From: Bacteroidia bacterium
Lineage (GTDB): Bacteria; Bacteroidota; Bacteroidia; AKYH767-A; OLB10
Assembly: GCA_037045145.1 (NCBI GenBank)
Contig: JBAOIA010000012.1
Coordinates: 868,001 to 932,000 of the forward strand
DNA: 64,000 bases
Direction of reading: 5' to 3'
Both the position numbers and the translations under genes were made by a program. Of the stretch, positions 11,601-18,889 are shown in pieces; the stretch's first letter is position 1, and every line of letters starts with the position of its first letter. Under the pieces are notes generated by a model. That model saw only the letters and a program-made list of their open reading frames with translations, did not search any database and had not been told where the DNA came from.

Positions 11601-13025
11601 AGCTAATGCCTGGTCATTACGCAATTCGGAGTTAAGCGAGATAAATCCTAATTTTTCATTGTAAGTAAAATCTGTACTACTGAGTTTTTTTGCATTGGTA
11701 ATTAACTCATAGTCCTGCTGTGGCGAAAAATTGTAAACTGAAGATAATGGGTCGAGTACAGAAGATGCAGACTGAAAATTACGAATACCACTATAGGTTG
11801 TTGTTAGTTTCTGATAGAGGTTGTTTGACAGCTGGTCTGACGGATAAACAGATGTGCCTTGTCCAACAAAAGAGGAAGCATAGGCATTGTACTCTCCCAA
11901 ATCCTGCATGGCTACGAGGTTTCTTGTCTGATCCTGTGAGTTGAAGTTTACCTGAGTAATCCAGACTTCTATTTTGGTGATGCTGATGGGTGAAACAATG
12001 GTAGGCAATTTGCTTACCGCTTCATCATAATGTTCTCTGAAATATTGAGAGATGTAAAAGTGCCTGTTGGCTTCATACTGATCACCATCAATATCAAAAT
12101 TAGTGACCTGGCCACCTCCGGGAGGTACATTGATGGTGCTTGCCTGCCCTTTTTGCTGTGAGAAAATTGTTGTAACGCCAAGTCTTCCGAACTGCAACTG
12201 TGTTTTTATCCCGAACAAACTCTGGCTACCTTTTATTAATGTCCCCGTTAATGGTAAGGTAACGTTTCCTGCTTCTATTTTTCTGATAATCTCATCTTCA
12301 TAGCCTGTATATTCAAGCTTCATTTGGTTTTCGAAATCGAAACTCGCTTCGGTGTTGTAGTTGACACTGAGTTTCATCTTCTCTCCTATGTTTCCAATTA
12401 CATTCATTTGAATTTTCTCGTTAAAATCAAAAGATGTAAGGCGTCTTTGTTTTTCCGGGATCTGTGGATTGTCGGTGCGGTTGATGTTAACTCCAAAAGT
12501 CAATTCTGCAGAGCCCTGTGGGCGAATGTCTATGGTGTTGCCACCAAATATCCTGTCAAATGTTTCGCCTGCAACATAAATTTTAGGAATTAGCGGTTTG
12601 CGGGTAATGGCATCTTCACCTTCTGCCCTTTCTTTCCAATATTGCTGTGTTGATTTACGAAACTGATCTTCTTTAAACTCCTCAAATGTCATGTAGGAAG
12701 GGTTACGGAAAAAATCTTTGCCTATTTTTTCATTTATGTCGTACTCTCTTGTTTCGGGGTTGTATTCAACTGAGGTATTAACATTGGAAGGTGTGGTTCC
12801 GTAAAGCGGGCTATGATCGTAAGGGTTGGAATATGGGTCGGTTAACCTGTCGTTAAAAGGATAAGGAAGGTTAACAGGAGTATCAACAGGAAATGGAATG
12901 GTACGTGTTCCTGTAAGGTCTGAATAGTCTGAAAAAGATGATGGACTGCCTCCGCCATTGACATACATCAACGGGAATGCAAACAAACTTAATACTGAAT
13001 AACGAAGCAATTTTAGTCCTTGCAA
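5694..13025 (-). CDS. sprA: T9SS outer-membrane translocon SprA (Sov)
   Basis: 2443 residues, within the range of SprA proteins and among the largest single-chain beta-barrels known. The N-terminus is hydrophobic (signal peptide about 1-24). The region after residue ~90 has SprA hallmarks: YMTFEEFKEDQFRKS, FGGNTIDIRPQGSAELTFGV and GSQSLFGIKTQLQFGRL. A long run of beta strands follows, with a Lys/Pro-rich stretch near residues 1895-1935. It ends ITIRFTLSQ. SprA forms the pore through which proteins with C-terminal sorting domains leave the periplasm, and in gliding species it exports SprB. It lies 160 bp downstream of ruvA on the same strand and is probably co-transcribed with it. Other T9SS components (gldKLMN, porV) are not in the window. 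Confidence 0.96.
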   Translation of the reverse strand: MQGLKLLRYSVLSLFAFPLMYVNGGGSPSSFSDYSDLTGTRTIPFPVDTPVNLPYPFNDRLTDPYSNPYDHSPLYGTTPSNVNTSVEYNPETREYDINEKIGKDFFRNPSYMTFEEFKEDQFRKSTQQYWKERAEGEDAITRKPLIPKIYVAGETFDRIFGGNTIDIRPQGSAELTFGVNINRTDNPQIPEKQRRLTSFDFNEKIQMNVIGNIGEKMKLSVNYNTEASFDFENQMKLEYTGYEDEIIRKIEAGNVTLPLTGTLIKGSQSLFGIKTQLQFGRLGVTTIFSQQKGQASTINVPPGGGQVTNFDIDGDQYEANRHFYISQYFREHYDEAVSKLPTIVSPISITKIEVWITQVNFNSQDQTRNLVAMQDLGEYNAYASSFVGQGTSVYPSDQLSNNLYQKLTTTYSGIRNFQSASSVLDPLSSVYNFSPQQDYELITNAKKLSSTDFTYNEKLGFISLNSELRNDQALAVAFEYTVNGKVYRVGELTTSGIDPSQPLIVKLIRGRNFNTTLPSWKLMMKNVYNLNAFQISSEKFRLDVLYFDNAAGSYVRQLPEPNEPKIANKSLIRILNADNLNSSGDATQSGDGIFDYVEGITVNSATGRIILPSVEPFGRYLESKFSNTSTAAKYVFKELYDSTKTIALAQGKNKFKLKGSYQSSSGSEISLNAINIPQGSVKVTAGGTELVENQDYTVDYNLGRVKIINTSVLNSATPIKVSLESNSLFSVQSKTLMGARFDYKFSKDFAVGGTFMHLNERPITRKVNIGDEPISNSIFGLDGTYRTRSRFITKLVDKIPLINTKEESSVSLNGEFAYLLPGHSKAIGKKGNAYIDAFEGTQSTIPLNIAGQWFLASVPRFQPTLFPEFDYVSATNDTLGYGYNRAKIAWYNIDPTAFYRSNSTVSLSAAERSNHNVRQISEKELFPKRQYSNGIVPYMNTFDISFYPDERGPYNYETSARAGLSAGINANGNLVDPSSRWGGFMRKVETSNFEESNIQYIQFWLMDPFNGDAPDSSLSNTGTLYFNLGDISEDVLRDGYESYENGLPTTATPAAYRQNAWGRTPVAQNVLYAFDRDESTRKQQDVGLDGLGNDDEKLHFLTNFLDYIDANVTNQTVKDAIHDDPSSDDFSYFRGDAYTNADGILKRYKNFNGTENNSPVAGSGTFVPSSTQTPDAEDANRINGMEVDENYFQYKVDIDPSKLVVGQNYVSDVLENVAALNLPDASGKTITWYLIKIPVNDPTRERIGQISDLKSVKFIRVFAKGFSGPKVLRLAKFEFLRGEWRKYDYKLTGILSQPAVFDVGAVSLEENSNREPINYVLPPDFEREIDVTSTNQRQLNEQSLSFKVCELADGDMKVCYKNTTLDMRNYKHVKMVIHAESFLPPANPTNDGELYAVVRLGSDFTDNYYDYRIPLKMTPFGSTDPTVIWPKENDFDIDLDKLTDAKLERNNAGVAFTDEYSKLDGNNVIFIKGNPTLSEVKVMMLGLWNPSGENPAFPPRPPDDGLAKCAEVWFNEFRMSDFNDKGGWATIGRAQVKLADLGNVSVSGGYSTHGFGSLESKVGERSKEDVTNYDVATSLELGKFFPSSTGLTVPMYFGYGEVFSNPQYDPLDPDIEFSRSISNIDDSKRKQNRKRFSQDYTRRKSLNFTNVKKNKTGKNASKSRIYDIENFNFTYGYTEVYRRNINTEYDIQKDYLGAIGYNFNTNPKPITPFSKMKGKSKYLRPVKDFNFNYMPSTFNFRWDVNRHYGELKVRDVNAVLNQGVSDNSIPVLYDKRFTMNRQYGTSWDITRALKFEFNANNQSKVDEPDGALNSEEKRDSVRKNFFNLGRNTDYMHNASLSYNLPLNKLPITDWISINTRYSTTYHWTASPLIVNPDNGRYYTNPALGNTIQNSNSIQVNNSLNMTSLYNKWKLYKKLTAPPKPKTPKKKEPKVEAKAPDAAKDSLKTKSVKPPEKKKEQEINPAIKALAKVIFSLKNVSFNWNETNGLLLPGFNRQSEWLGQNWDGSSAPGFAFTFGSQNQDIRERAAKNGWLTTDSTFNSQFTSTYTQNITGRATLEPFTGFNIDVNFNRNYSLSTTENYRAFNSPRANGRYYETLARVETGNFSISNLMWGTSFTKDRKDYSSTIFERFAENRKILSERLGNENPNSSGVGIDGYRDGYSGTSQEVVILSFLSAYSKKSASRMSLDLFPSIPLPNWTVRYDGLTKIAFVKNLFQSVNLNHGYRSTYNVNSFTTDVSYVPGGNARDINMDFIPKRQIGQVSLSEQFSPLIGIDITWKNRNNKSSGSKSATERGGRSSGGNFTTRFEYKRDRNISLTLAGIQVTEVKGREFTFGAGYRIPNFKFPFGLFKSVNSRRSNDLNTTLDFSVRKNTTILRKLVEGTNQPTAGLTIISIKLASDYTVSERLNLRFFFEKTINTPVVSTSYPNANTAVGITIRFTLSQ

Positions 13026-13185
13026 AATATCTGATATTTGGGGTTCCTACAAATGAGTGATAAAAAATTTTCCGGCTAAAAATAAAACAAAAAATCAAAC
13101 GGTTTAAAGGTAAAAATCAACAGTTACGGACACTTTTTTAATGCTTTATTTTGGTTAAAATGAAGTATTTTTTACAGGTTCGTAT

Positions 13186-13770
13186 TTATAAATTTTTTAA
13201 AGCTTCTCTCAGCAAAACCTCAACAGACTGAAACTCACCACCACCAGCCATCACTTTATTTAGCTCTTTTTCAGCCACATTTCTGTTAAAGCCAAGAGTA
13301 AGCAAAGCACTTAACGCTTCTTCCTTAATTGTATTGCCTTGTGTTAATAAAACCGGTGCAGAGGCGCCTGCCTTTCCTAACTTGTCTTTAAGGTCTATGA
13401 CTATGCGCTGTGCGGTTTTGTCGCCTATGCCTTTAATTTTTTTAATTACAGCCACATTGCCTGTGGTTATGGCACTTTGCAATTCTGTAGTGCTTAGCGA
13501 TGAAAGCATGACTCTGGCAGTGCCCGGACCCACACCTGATACTGAAATAAGATTACGGAAAAGCTGTCTTTCATCTTCATCGGCAAAACCAAAAAGAAGG
13601 TGTGCATCTTCTTTAATAGATAAATGGGCATAAACTTTTGCACTCTGTGCATCTTTAAGTTTTGAATAAGTTTGCAGTGAGACCTGTAGTTGATATCCTA
13701 CTCCATTGGCTTCAACAACAATGTAGGTGGCAGTTGCATGGGTTATTTTTCCTGAAATATAATCGTACAT
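13186..13770 (-). CDS. ruvA: Holliday junction DNA helicase subunit RuvA
   Basis: 194 residues, full length. The N-terminal OB-fold domain (about 1-63) starts MYDYISGKI. Two helix-hairpin-helix motifs (about 65-140) include LISVSGVGPGTARVML and IKGIGDKTAQRIVIDLKDKL. The C-terminal domain III (about 150-194) contacts RuvB. A RuvA tetramer holds the four-way junction while RuvB drives branch migration. ruvA precedes sprA here. The other side, where I would expect maeB, is instead occupied by the accessory island. Confidence 0.96.
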   Translation of the reverse strand: MYDYISGKITHATATYIVVEANGVGYQLQVSLQTYSKLKDAQSAKVYAHLSIKEDAHLLFGFADEDERQLFRNLISVSGVGPGTARVMLSSLSTTELQSAITTGNVAVIKKIKGIGDKTAQRIVIDLKDKLGKAGASAPVLLTQGNTIKEEALSALLTLGFNRNVAEKELNKVMAGGGEFQSVEVLLREALKNL

Positions 13771-13808
13771 TATCTTTTATAATTTTTTGCTACGCTAAAA
13801 CGCGACCT

Positions 13809-13816
13809 CAAACGTA
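13809..13816 (-). promoter_or_regulatory. Possible -7 element of the ruvA-sprA promoter
   Basis: Read on the - strand the bases are TACGTTTG, a full match to TAnnTTTG, about 38 bp before the ruvA ATG. A convincing TTTG -33 element was not found, so this is tentative. If real, ruvA keeps its own promoter despite the island upstream. Confidence 0.4.
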
Positions 13817-14212
13817 CGGAAAGTTGATGAGTTGACGAATTACTGAACTTTTGAATTGCCATGTTGAAGAACTGATGCATGTGTCAAATGAAATTATAAA
13901 TACACTAATGTTTAGTGGCTTTTCTAGATACACATTATGAAATTTGGAAAGTAAAACAAAAACAACCCTATCCTATACTCCCCATACAACTTGAAGCCTT
14001 CTTTGTTTTGATGTAAATTGAAATGAAATTTTTCATGTTTTATACCATCTTCAAACAAGTCAATGAGTCATACTTTTTGATGTAAACCTATTTCAGGGCA
14101 AGGCAAAATGGGCTCAAAGGAGCGCGACTTGACAGGTTAGGTCAAATTCAAGTTGAGTTGAGTTGAGTTGAGTTGAGTTGAGTTAAGTTGATTCAATTAT
14201 CCTTTTCATTGA
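13817..14212. repeat. Gene-free stretch with (AGTTG)8 tandem repeat and a MITE right-end fragment
   Basis: No coding frame was supported here. Positions 14151-14190 are eight copies of AGTTG, with one substitution (AGTTA) in the seventh. Just before it, about 14111-14137, lies a short copy of the right end of the IS1182-derived MITEs found at 14.67 and 16.57 kb (CAAAGGAGCGCGACTTGACA here, CCTGAC in the others). The words TTTTGATGTAAA and similar also recur twice at about 14008 and 14077. This looks like debris at the edge of the island. Confidence 0.6.
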
Positions 14213-14665
14213 TTAGAACTCTCTGTTCCATTTAGGAAGTTGTCCATATATCTCAAAATACCTTTGTAAAATCACGCCCTCTACAAATGATGGTATATCC
14301 GCATTCTTCTTGTTAAAAGTTTCGTACCAATAAATGTCAAGTGCATCTATTTTTTCATCTGTCAGTTTTTGTTTCCAAGTTTGTCTTCTTGGTCCGCCAA
14401 ATTGTTTGCCGTTAATAATTCGGTCACAAATTCCACCTAATCTAACTTTTTTTGTTCCGTCCTGTTTTATTTTCCCTGAGCTGCCAATGTAAACCAAATT
14501 TACCCGTCCATTTTTAAGTTCGTAAACGCTATAAATTCCTATTCCGCTTTTAGGTGCGTTACATACTTCGCCAAGTTCTTCATTGGCAGAGAAAAAGAAA
14601 TGGTCTTTGGATTTGTATTTTTCTAACTCTTCAAACATATAATTTTGAGTTGGTATGACACACAA
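14213..14665 (-). CDS. GIY-YIG nuclease-domain protein
   Basis: 150 residues. Counting from the upstream-most ATG, the signature is GIYSVYEL (GIY 43-45) and LVYIGSSG (YIG 59-61), followed by Arg75/Arg82, Glu129 in SFVEGVILQ and Asn147 in PKWNREF. This is the expected order of catalytic residues for GIY-YIG endonucleases. The true start may be Met10 (14638, MFEELEKYK), because the upstream start sits only 3 bp from the left end of a MITE. Its role is unknown; it could be a homing-type, repair or defence nuclease. It is the last gene of the island before ruvA and lies alone on -. Confidence 0.6.
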   Translation of the reverse strand: MCVIPTQNYMFEELEKYKSKDHFFFSANEELGEVCNAPKSGIGIYSVYELKNGRVNLVYIGSSGKIKQDGTKKVRLGGICDRIINGKQFGGPRRQTWKQKLTDEKIDALDIYWYETFNKKNADIPSFVEGVILQRYFEIYGQLPKWNREF

Positions 14666-14667
14666 TT

Positions 14668-14902
14668 GCAGTCTGTGAAAAAATTAATTTCAAAAACATG
14701 TTCAAATATAGGAATAATGTAGTGTATTTAGATAATAAAAATTGATCATAGCAATGCACACACTAACAGGAATAAATCGGGAGCAAATAACTTTTTTTAA
14801 CTTTGAAAGTCAGGTAGCTCCAGACAACGAAATCCGTTTTATAGATGCTTTTGTTGAAGAGTTTATTTCTCCTGTCTTGGGCGTAAAGGAGCGCGACCTG
14901 AC
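14668..14902 (+). mobile_element. MITE-like element 1, internally deleted IS1182-type transposon
   Basis: About 235 bp, very similar over its whole length to the copy at 16568-16802. Both begin GCAGTCTGTGAAAAA and end GCGCGACCTGA(C); the ends are weak inverted repeats (CAGTCTGTG versus CAGGTCGCG). The middle encodes the first ~35 residues of an IS1182-family transposase (LTGINREQITFFNFESQVAP-type start, then NEIRFIDAFVEEFIS), and the rest of the transposase is missing. It sits immediately upstream of the GIY-YIG gene. The boundaries are defined by where the two copies stop matching. Confidence 0.65.
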
Positions 14903-14929
14903 AGTTGAAGTCAATTAGTGGCTATGGCT

Positions 14930-16495
14930 TTATTCATTCTGCAATACTTTAGTCAAATCTGTTGCAGTAAAATTTTTGTCTTGTGTGTCGTATAAAGTAT
15001 TGCCAATCATAAATGCATTTGATGTCGCTTCAACTTCCGCAATTCTTTTTCCCTCTTTGTTTACAATCAAAGTATTTTTATCTTTTGCGAAGAATTTAAA
15101 ATCGTTTTTTCGTTCGTAACAAATACTCAACTCATTAAAGTCAATTGTTTTAGATATGCTAAGTTGTTCGTCAAGTGATAATGTCTTGTACTGATTTGTG
15201 AATACAAACAACTTTGTAGAGTCAGATTGATTGAGATTTATTAAATCACCGCTTTGAGCTGTAATAAAAACTTGGCTTCCAACAAAGTATTTCAACTCTC
15301 CAAAATCGTCTTTTGGAAATGATTTTTGCAAAATTTCATTTCCAGTTTCCATTGAGTATTTTGCGACTCTGTTTTTAAAAGTAAAATATATGTCTTTGCT
15401 GTGTAGTTCAAAACTCAATATCGGGTCGTCTTTGACATCTATTATCGATAAAAATATTTGATTACCTGTTTGCCCGTCAAAAGCAGCAAAAAATGGCTTA
15501 CCAAAGTCTAACTGTCTGTTACCCATAAAAGCCATCCCTTTATTAACCATATATATGATGTTTCCTTTTATGAAGATTGTAGATTTGCTTGCTATGTCAT
15601 CAGGAAAAGGGAACTTCCATATAACTTCTCCCGTTTGCATATCAATTTTAACCAGTTTTTCTTTTGAGGCAAAATAAATATTGCTACTATCAACTAAAGT
15701 ATTTGAAACTAAATCTCGAACCAAATTGTGTCCTGTGGACATTACAAAAGTACCAGTCAGTAAGCCCAATGCCGCACCAGCCGCATTAGCTGCAACGGTT
15801 CGTGAATAATCTTTTTTACCAGTAACAGAGTAGTAGTCCCATCCTATTCCTGTTTTTATATTTATTTTGTGCTAACCTGCTGCTGCAACAATTAAAGTGG
15901 AGTCATCTATATAAAAAACATCGTTCCAGCCAAATTCCCTAAATAAATATCGTTTCCAAAGTATGTTACCATTTTTTAAATCTATTCCTTCGAGTTCGTT
16001 TGTATAGCCTGTTGAGTTTCTAAATTTATAGCCAATACCAATATTGTCCACAGGGTCAACGAAATAAATATTGTTTTTGACTTTCCAAAGTTTTTCTCCT
16101 GTATTTATATCAAGGCAATAACTCTTATTTCCAAAAGAATGAATTATTGTTTTACTAAACTGTTGTAAATTACTCGCATGAAATGCGATTTTTTTACTCC
16201 ATAAAACCTTTTGGTTTTTAATGTCGAATTGAATAATTTTTCCACTTTTGTCAAGCCATTTTCCGTTTTTACTCAAGCCCCTTAGCTGAACTGTTAAAAG
16301 TCCGGTTGTTTCGTCTAAAAACGTTTCATGAATTCTGTCAGGGAAAACATATTCCATACCTTTTACAACAAAACTATCAACAAGGCTTTTGCCAAACACC
16401 TTTTCATTGCTTAAAACCTGAATTTGATTTTTCTGGCAATATCCCGCTGTTGTAATTAAAAGCGAAAATCCAAAAATTATTTTTTCTATTTTCAT
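14930..16495 (-). pseudogene. PQQ-type beta-propeller secreted protein interrupted by an in-frame amber stop
   Basis: Two open frames (15872-16495 and 14930-15769) lie in the same phase. The 34 codons between them contain no other stop and read HKINIKTGIGWDYYSVTG at their start, a good continuation of the propeller after IVAAAG. The only break is TAG at 15872-15874, where TTG or TGG would restore one 521-residue protein. A signal peptide (about 1-20, ending TAGYCQ) is followed by repeats of the PQQ-propeller type: INTGEKLWKV, LKNGNILWKR, MQTGEVIWKF. The ligand is unknown. It is a pseudogene, unless the stop is a sequencing error. It is flanked by the two MITE copies. Confidence 0.75.
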
Positions 16496-16557
16496 GTGTT
16501 TGTTTACTGTCTTTTATTGAGGTGTTTGTTTGTTTTAGCGAGTATCATCATGCCATT

Positions 16558-16930
16558 GGCTATAACAGCAGTCTGTGAAAAAAAATAATTTCAAAAACAT
16601 GTTCAAATATAGGGATAATGTTGTGTGTTTAGATAATAAATATTTGACGTAGCAATGTCCGCATTAACAGGAATAAATCGGGAGCGAATAACTTTTTCAA
16701 ACCATGAAAGTCAGATAGCTCCAGACAATGAAATCCGTTTTATAGATGCTTTTGTAGAAGAGTTTATTTCAACTGTTAGGGGCGCAAAGGGGCGCGACCT
16801 GACGGTTTGGGTATTGCCGAAGTGGCGGATTATTAGCACTAAAGTTCAATAGAAATACTACTGTTGAACCTTGCACAATTGTTTCATAGAAGCACTTCTC
16901 CCGCCATTTTGGCAATACCGTGTTATAGCC
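16558..16930. repeat. attC-like palindrome A, interrupted by a MITE
   Basis: The left outer arm GGCTATAAC (16558-16566) is complementary to the right outer arm GTTATAGCC (16922-16930). With the MITE at 16568-16802 removed, the left side reads GGCTATAACACGG-TTTGGG-TATTGCC and pairs with GGCAATACCGTGTTATAGCC. This is a 20-bp stem with a one-sided 6-nt bulge. A second stem, TGGCGG/CCGCCA, closes a ~70-nt loop. The element is homologous to palindrome B at 25.86 kb in the same orientation. One-sided bulges and complementary R''/R' boxes (YAAC/GTTR) are features of integron attC sites. Confidence 0.55.
16568..16802 (+). mobile_element. MITE-like element 2 (IS1182-derived), inserted in palindrome A
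   Basis: Second copy of the 235-bp element. It encodes MSALTGINRERITF and NEIRFIDAFVEEF, the N-terminus of an IS1182-family transposase, fused to a right end GGCGCGACCTGA. The 65-residue frame at 16655-16852 that runs through it is a relic, not a working gene. It splits palindrome A exactly next to its outer GGCTATAAC arm. Confidence 0.65.
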
Positions 16931-17072
16931 AGTGGTTCTGTTAATCTGTCCTTGTAAACCATTGTCGTTATTGAGTTTCATTGTCTTTGTCGTGTTGGTT
17001 TGTGCGTGTTGCGGATTTTTAATATTTTCAGAAGAAGGGAGAAAAAAATTGAATTTCTTCTTGGGTTGGGAT

Positions 17073-17158
17073 AAGCACACTCTTTGCCAAGTTTTGGCTT
17101 GTGTGTCGGCTTCCCGAAGGGTCGGGACAGGCCGTGCGACTTGGCAATGTGTGTGCTT
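17073..17158. repeat. Palindrome P1 (86 bp) upstream of the antitoxin operon
   Basis: Arms AAGCACAC-tct-TTGCCAAG (17073-17091) and CTTGGCAA-tgt-GTGTGCTT (17140-17158) are complementary except for the 3-nt internal loop. The apical region carries a smaller hairpin TCCCGA-AGGG-TCGGGA (17112-17127). Its left flank AAAAAAATTGAATTTC recurs in inverse orientation beside P2 at 25.66 kb. No coding frame here is credible; the overlapping ORFs on both strands are by-products of the palindrome. Confidence 0.6.
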
Positions 17159-17206
17159 TTGTGCGTTGACTTTTCATTTGGCAAATGTAGTAAATGTTTT
17201 AAATTG

Positions 17207-17247
17207 AAACAAATGTTTGTTTTGTATTAAAACAATCTTTATCTTTG
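17207..17247 (+). promoter_or_regulatory. Promoter and candidate operator of the toxin-antitoxin operon
   Basis: TTTG at 17216-17219, a 20-bp spacer and TATCTTTG at 17240-17247 form a good Bacteroidota promoter, 29 bp before the antitoxin ATG. The palindrome AAACAAA-TG-TTTGTTT (17207-17222) overlaps the -33 element, which is where an autoregulating XRE-type antitoxin would be expected to bind. Confidence 0.6.
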
Positions 17248-17276
17248 TCCCGTTAAACAGCGAAACATAAATTGAT

Positions 17277-18080
17277 ATGAACATAAAATTGTCACAAAAG
17301 CAAATAGGTCAGAGGATAACCGAACTTCGTAAAATGAAAGGGTTGTCTCAGGAAGATTTGGCTAAAAGTGTCAAAATTTCCCGACCGTCTTTGGCTCAAA
17401 TTGAGTTAGGAAACAGAAGCGTTGATATTCTTGAATTGCAAAAACTGTCATTGGTTTTGGAGTTTTCGCTGGACGATTTTATGTCTAAGGATTTTTCTGC
17501 AAGTCAAGATGTTGATTTGAAAGAAGAAAAAAAGGCAAAGAAAGAAGAAGAACGTATTTCAGTGCCAACCTTGCAAGTCAATAAGTTTAAAAATGTCTTG
17601 TTGTATATCCTTGAACGCTGTGCAGGTAAGCCAAATGTTGGTGAAACGGTTCTTTATAAGTTGCTCTATTTCTCGGACTTCAATTATTATGAATTGTATG
17701 AGGAACATTTAACAGGTGCTAAATATCGCAAATTACCTTATGGGCCAGTTCCGCAAAAATTAGATACAATCATTGGTCAAATGATTGAAAAAGGTCAGTT
17801 GCAAAGAGTGAAAACAGAATACCATGGTTATCCTCAAACTCGCTATTTGCCTTTAGAAAAAGCTGATTTAACTCAATTAAGGGCAAGTGAAAAAGAAATC
17901 ATTGACAGGGTTATAGAACAAATGAGTGATTGGTCTGCTGCTGCAATCAGCAACTATTCTCATAAGGATATGCCTTGGCTTGCTTCAAAGGAAGGAGAAG
18001 AAATAAATTATGAATTAGCTTTTTATAGAGATGCTCCTTTCTCTGTGAGAAACTATGGAGATGAAATTGAAGAACAATGA
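17277..18080 (+). CDS. XRE-HTH plus Panacea (DUF4065) antitoxin
   Basis: 267 residues. An XRE helix-turn-helix (about 8-62, GLSQEDLAKSVKISRPSLAQIE) is joined by a Lys/Glu-rich linker (75-93) to a Panacea/SocA-like domain (about 100-260). Panacea features visible are LYKLLYFSDFNYYE, YRKLPYGPVP and SHKDMPWLAS. Panacea domains are antitoxins known to pair with many unrelated toxins; the HTH would make it the operon repressor. Its last four bases overlap the start of the toxin gene (ATGA). It is the first gene of a six-gene + operon behind its own promoter. The family assignment is strong; pairing with the next gene is inferred from overlap. Confidence 0.85.
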   Translation: MNIKLSQKQIGQRITELRKMKGLSQEDLAKSVKISRPSLAQIELGNRSVDILELQKLSLVLEFSLDDFMSKDFSASQDVDLKEEKKAKKEEERISVPTLQVNKFKNVLLYILERCAGKPNVGETVLYKLLYFSDFNYYELYEEHLTGAKYRKLPYGPVPQKLDTIIGQMIEKGQLQRVKTEYHGYPQTRYLPLEKADLTQLRASEKEIIDRVIEQMSDWSAAAISNYSHKDMPWLASKEGEEINYELAFYRDAPFSVRNYGDEIEEQ

Positions 18081-18421
18081 CCTTTGACGAATTAACCGAA
18101 TTTAAAAAGGATTTGAAAAACCTTTTAAAAAAATACAGAACGCTAAATGACGATTTAGATGTGGTTAAACGAGTGCTAGAAGTTACACCCGATGAACGAC
18201 CACCGTTTAGTTTTCGTATTGATAATTTGGGTTTAGAAACGTGTATCATCAAGGTTAAGAAAATTGCTTGTAAAGCATTGAAAGGAAGAGGGGTAAATTC
18301 AGGGTTGAGATTGATTTATGCTCACTTTCCTGAAGAACAAAAAATTACCTTCATTGAATTGTATCATAAGAATGACAAGGAAAATGAAGACAAAAAAAGA
18401 ATAACGGATAATTTTAAATAG
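18077..18421 (+). CDS. Putative RelE/ParE-fold toxin
   Basis: 114 residues. The C-terminal half (SGLRLIYAHF, KITFIELYHKNDKENEDK) has the strand pattern and the Arg/Tyr/Lys-rich end of RelE-superfamily ribonuclease toxins, and a helical N-terminus covers about 1-40. RelE-like toxins cut mRNA in the ribosome or act on gyrase (ParE). The 4-bp overlap with the Panacea antitoxin supports a toxin-antitoxin pair and tight translational coupling. Catalytic residues cannot be assigned with certainty by eye. Confidence 0.65.
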   Translation: MTFDELTEFKKDLKNLLKKYRTLNDDLDVVKRVLEVTPDERPPFSFRIDNLGLETCIIKVKKIACKALKGRGVNSGLRLIYAHFPEEQKITFIELYHKNDKENEDKKRITDNFK

Positions 18422-18430
18422 TCAAATATC

Positions 18431-18664
18431 ATGAGTAAGAAAAATCAACATGTAGTCCCAAGTGGAAAAGAATGGGCGGTAAAAGGCGAAGGCAATAGCC
18501 GTAAAACTGCTATTGTGAACACACAAGCAGAAGCAATTAAAATTGCAAGAGAGATTGCCATTAACAATAAATCAGAAGTCGTTATCCATCGTTCTGACGG
18601 AACCATTCGTGATAAAGACTCTTATGGAAACGACCCTAATCCACCTAAAGACAAAAAGCATTAA
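18431..18664 (+). CDS. DUF2188 family protein
   Basis: 77 residues with the compact DUF2188 pattern: HVVPSGKEWAVKGEGNSR, a helix with TQAEAIKIAREIA, then SEVVIHRSDGTIRDKDSYG. The function of the family is unknown; members are short, often occur in mobile or stress-related loci, and look like a beta-beta-alpha-beta fold. It is ten bases after the toxin stop and four before the next gene, inside the six-gene operon. Confidence 0.8.
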   Translation: MSKKNQHVVPSGKEWAVKGEGNSRKTAIVNTQAEAIKIAREIAINNKSEVVIHRSDGTIRDKDSYGNDPNPPKDKKH

Positions 18665-18667
18665 GCG

Positions 18668-18889
18668 ATGATAGACATAAGTAAACAATCCGTAAATATT
18701 GACTGCCCTGAATGTAAACGGTCAATTTCTGTAACTATTCGGCAAGTAGCTGATGAAGCACGGATAAAATGTTCTTGCGGTCAGGAAATACAGCTGAAAG
18801 ACAGTAATGGCAACAATCAAAAGGCAATCAGAGATATCAATAAGTCCTTTAGGGAACTCGAAAACACATTAAAAAAATTCGGACGATGA
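18668..18889 (+). CDS. Small zinc-ribbon protein
   Basis: 73 residues. Cys13-x2-Cys16 (DCPECKR) and Cys35-x-Cys37 (IKCSCGQ) make a likely zinc knuckle, followed by a charged helix (about 50-73). No function can be assigned; such ribbons bind nucleic acid or protein. Its stop overlaps the start of the next gene (ATGA), so the two are probably translated together. Confidence 0.6.
   Translation: MIDISKQSVNIDCPECKRSISVTIRQVADEARIKCSCGQEIQLKDSNGNNQKAIRDINKSFRELENTLKKFGR

Noticed and set aside
16655..17207. Three ORFs of 65-103 residues around the palindromes A and P1
   Set aside because: They are formed by the MITE transposase fragment and by palindromic DNA on both strands. None has a family match or codon use like its neighbours.
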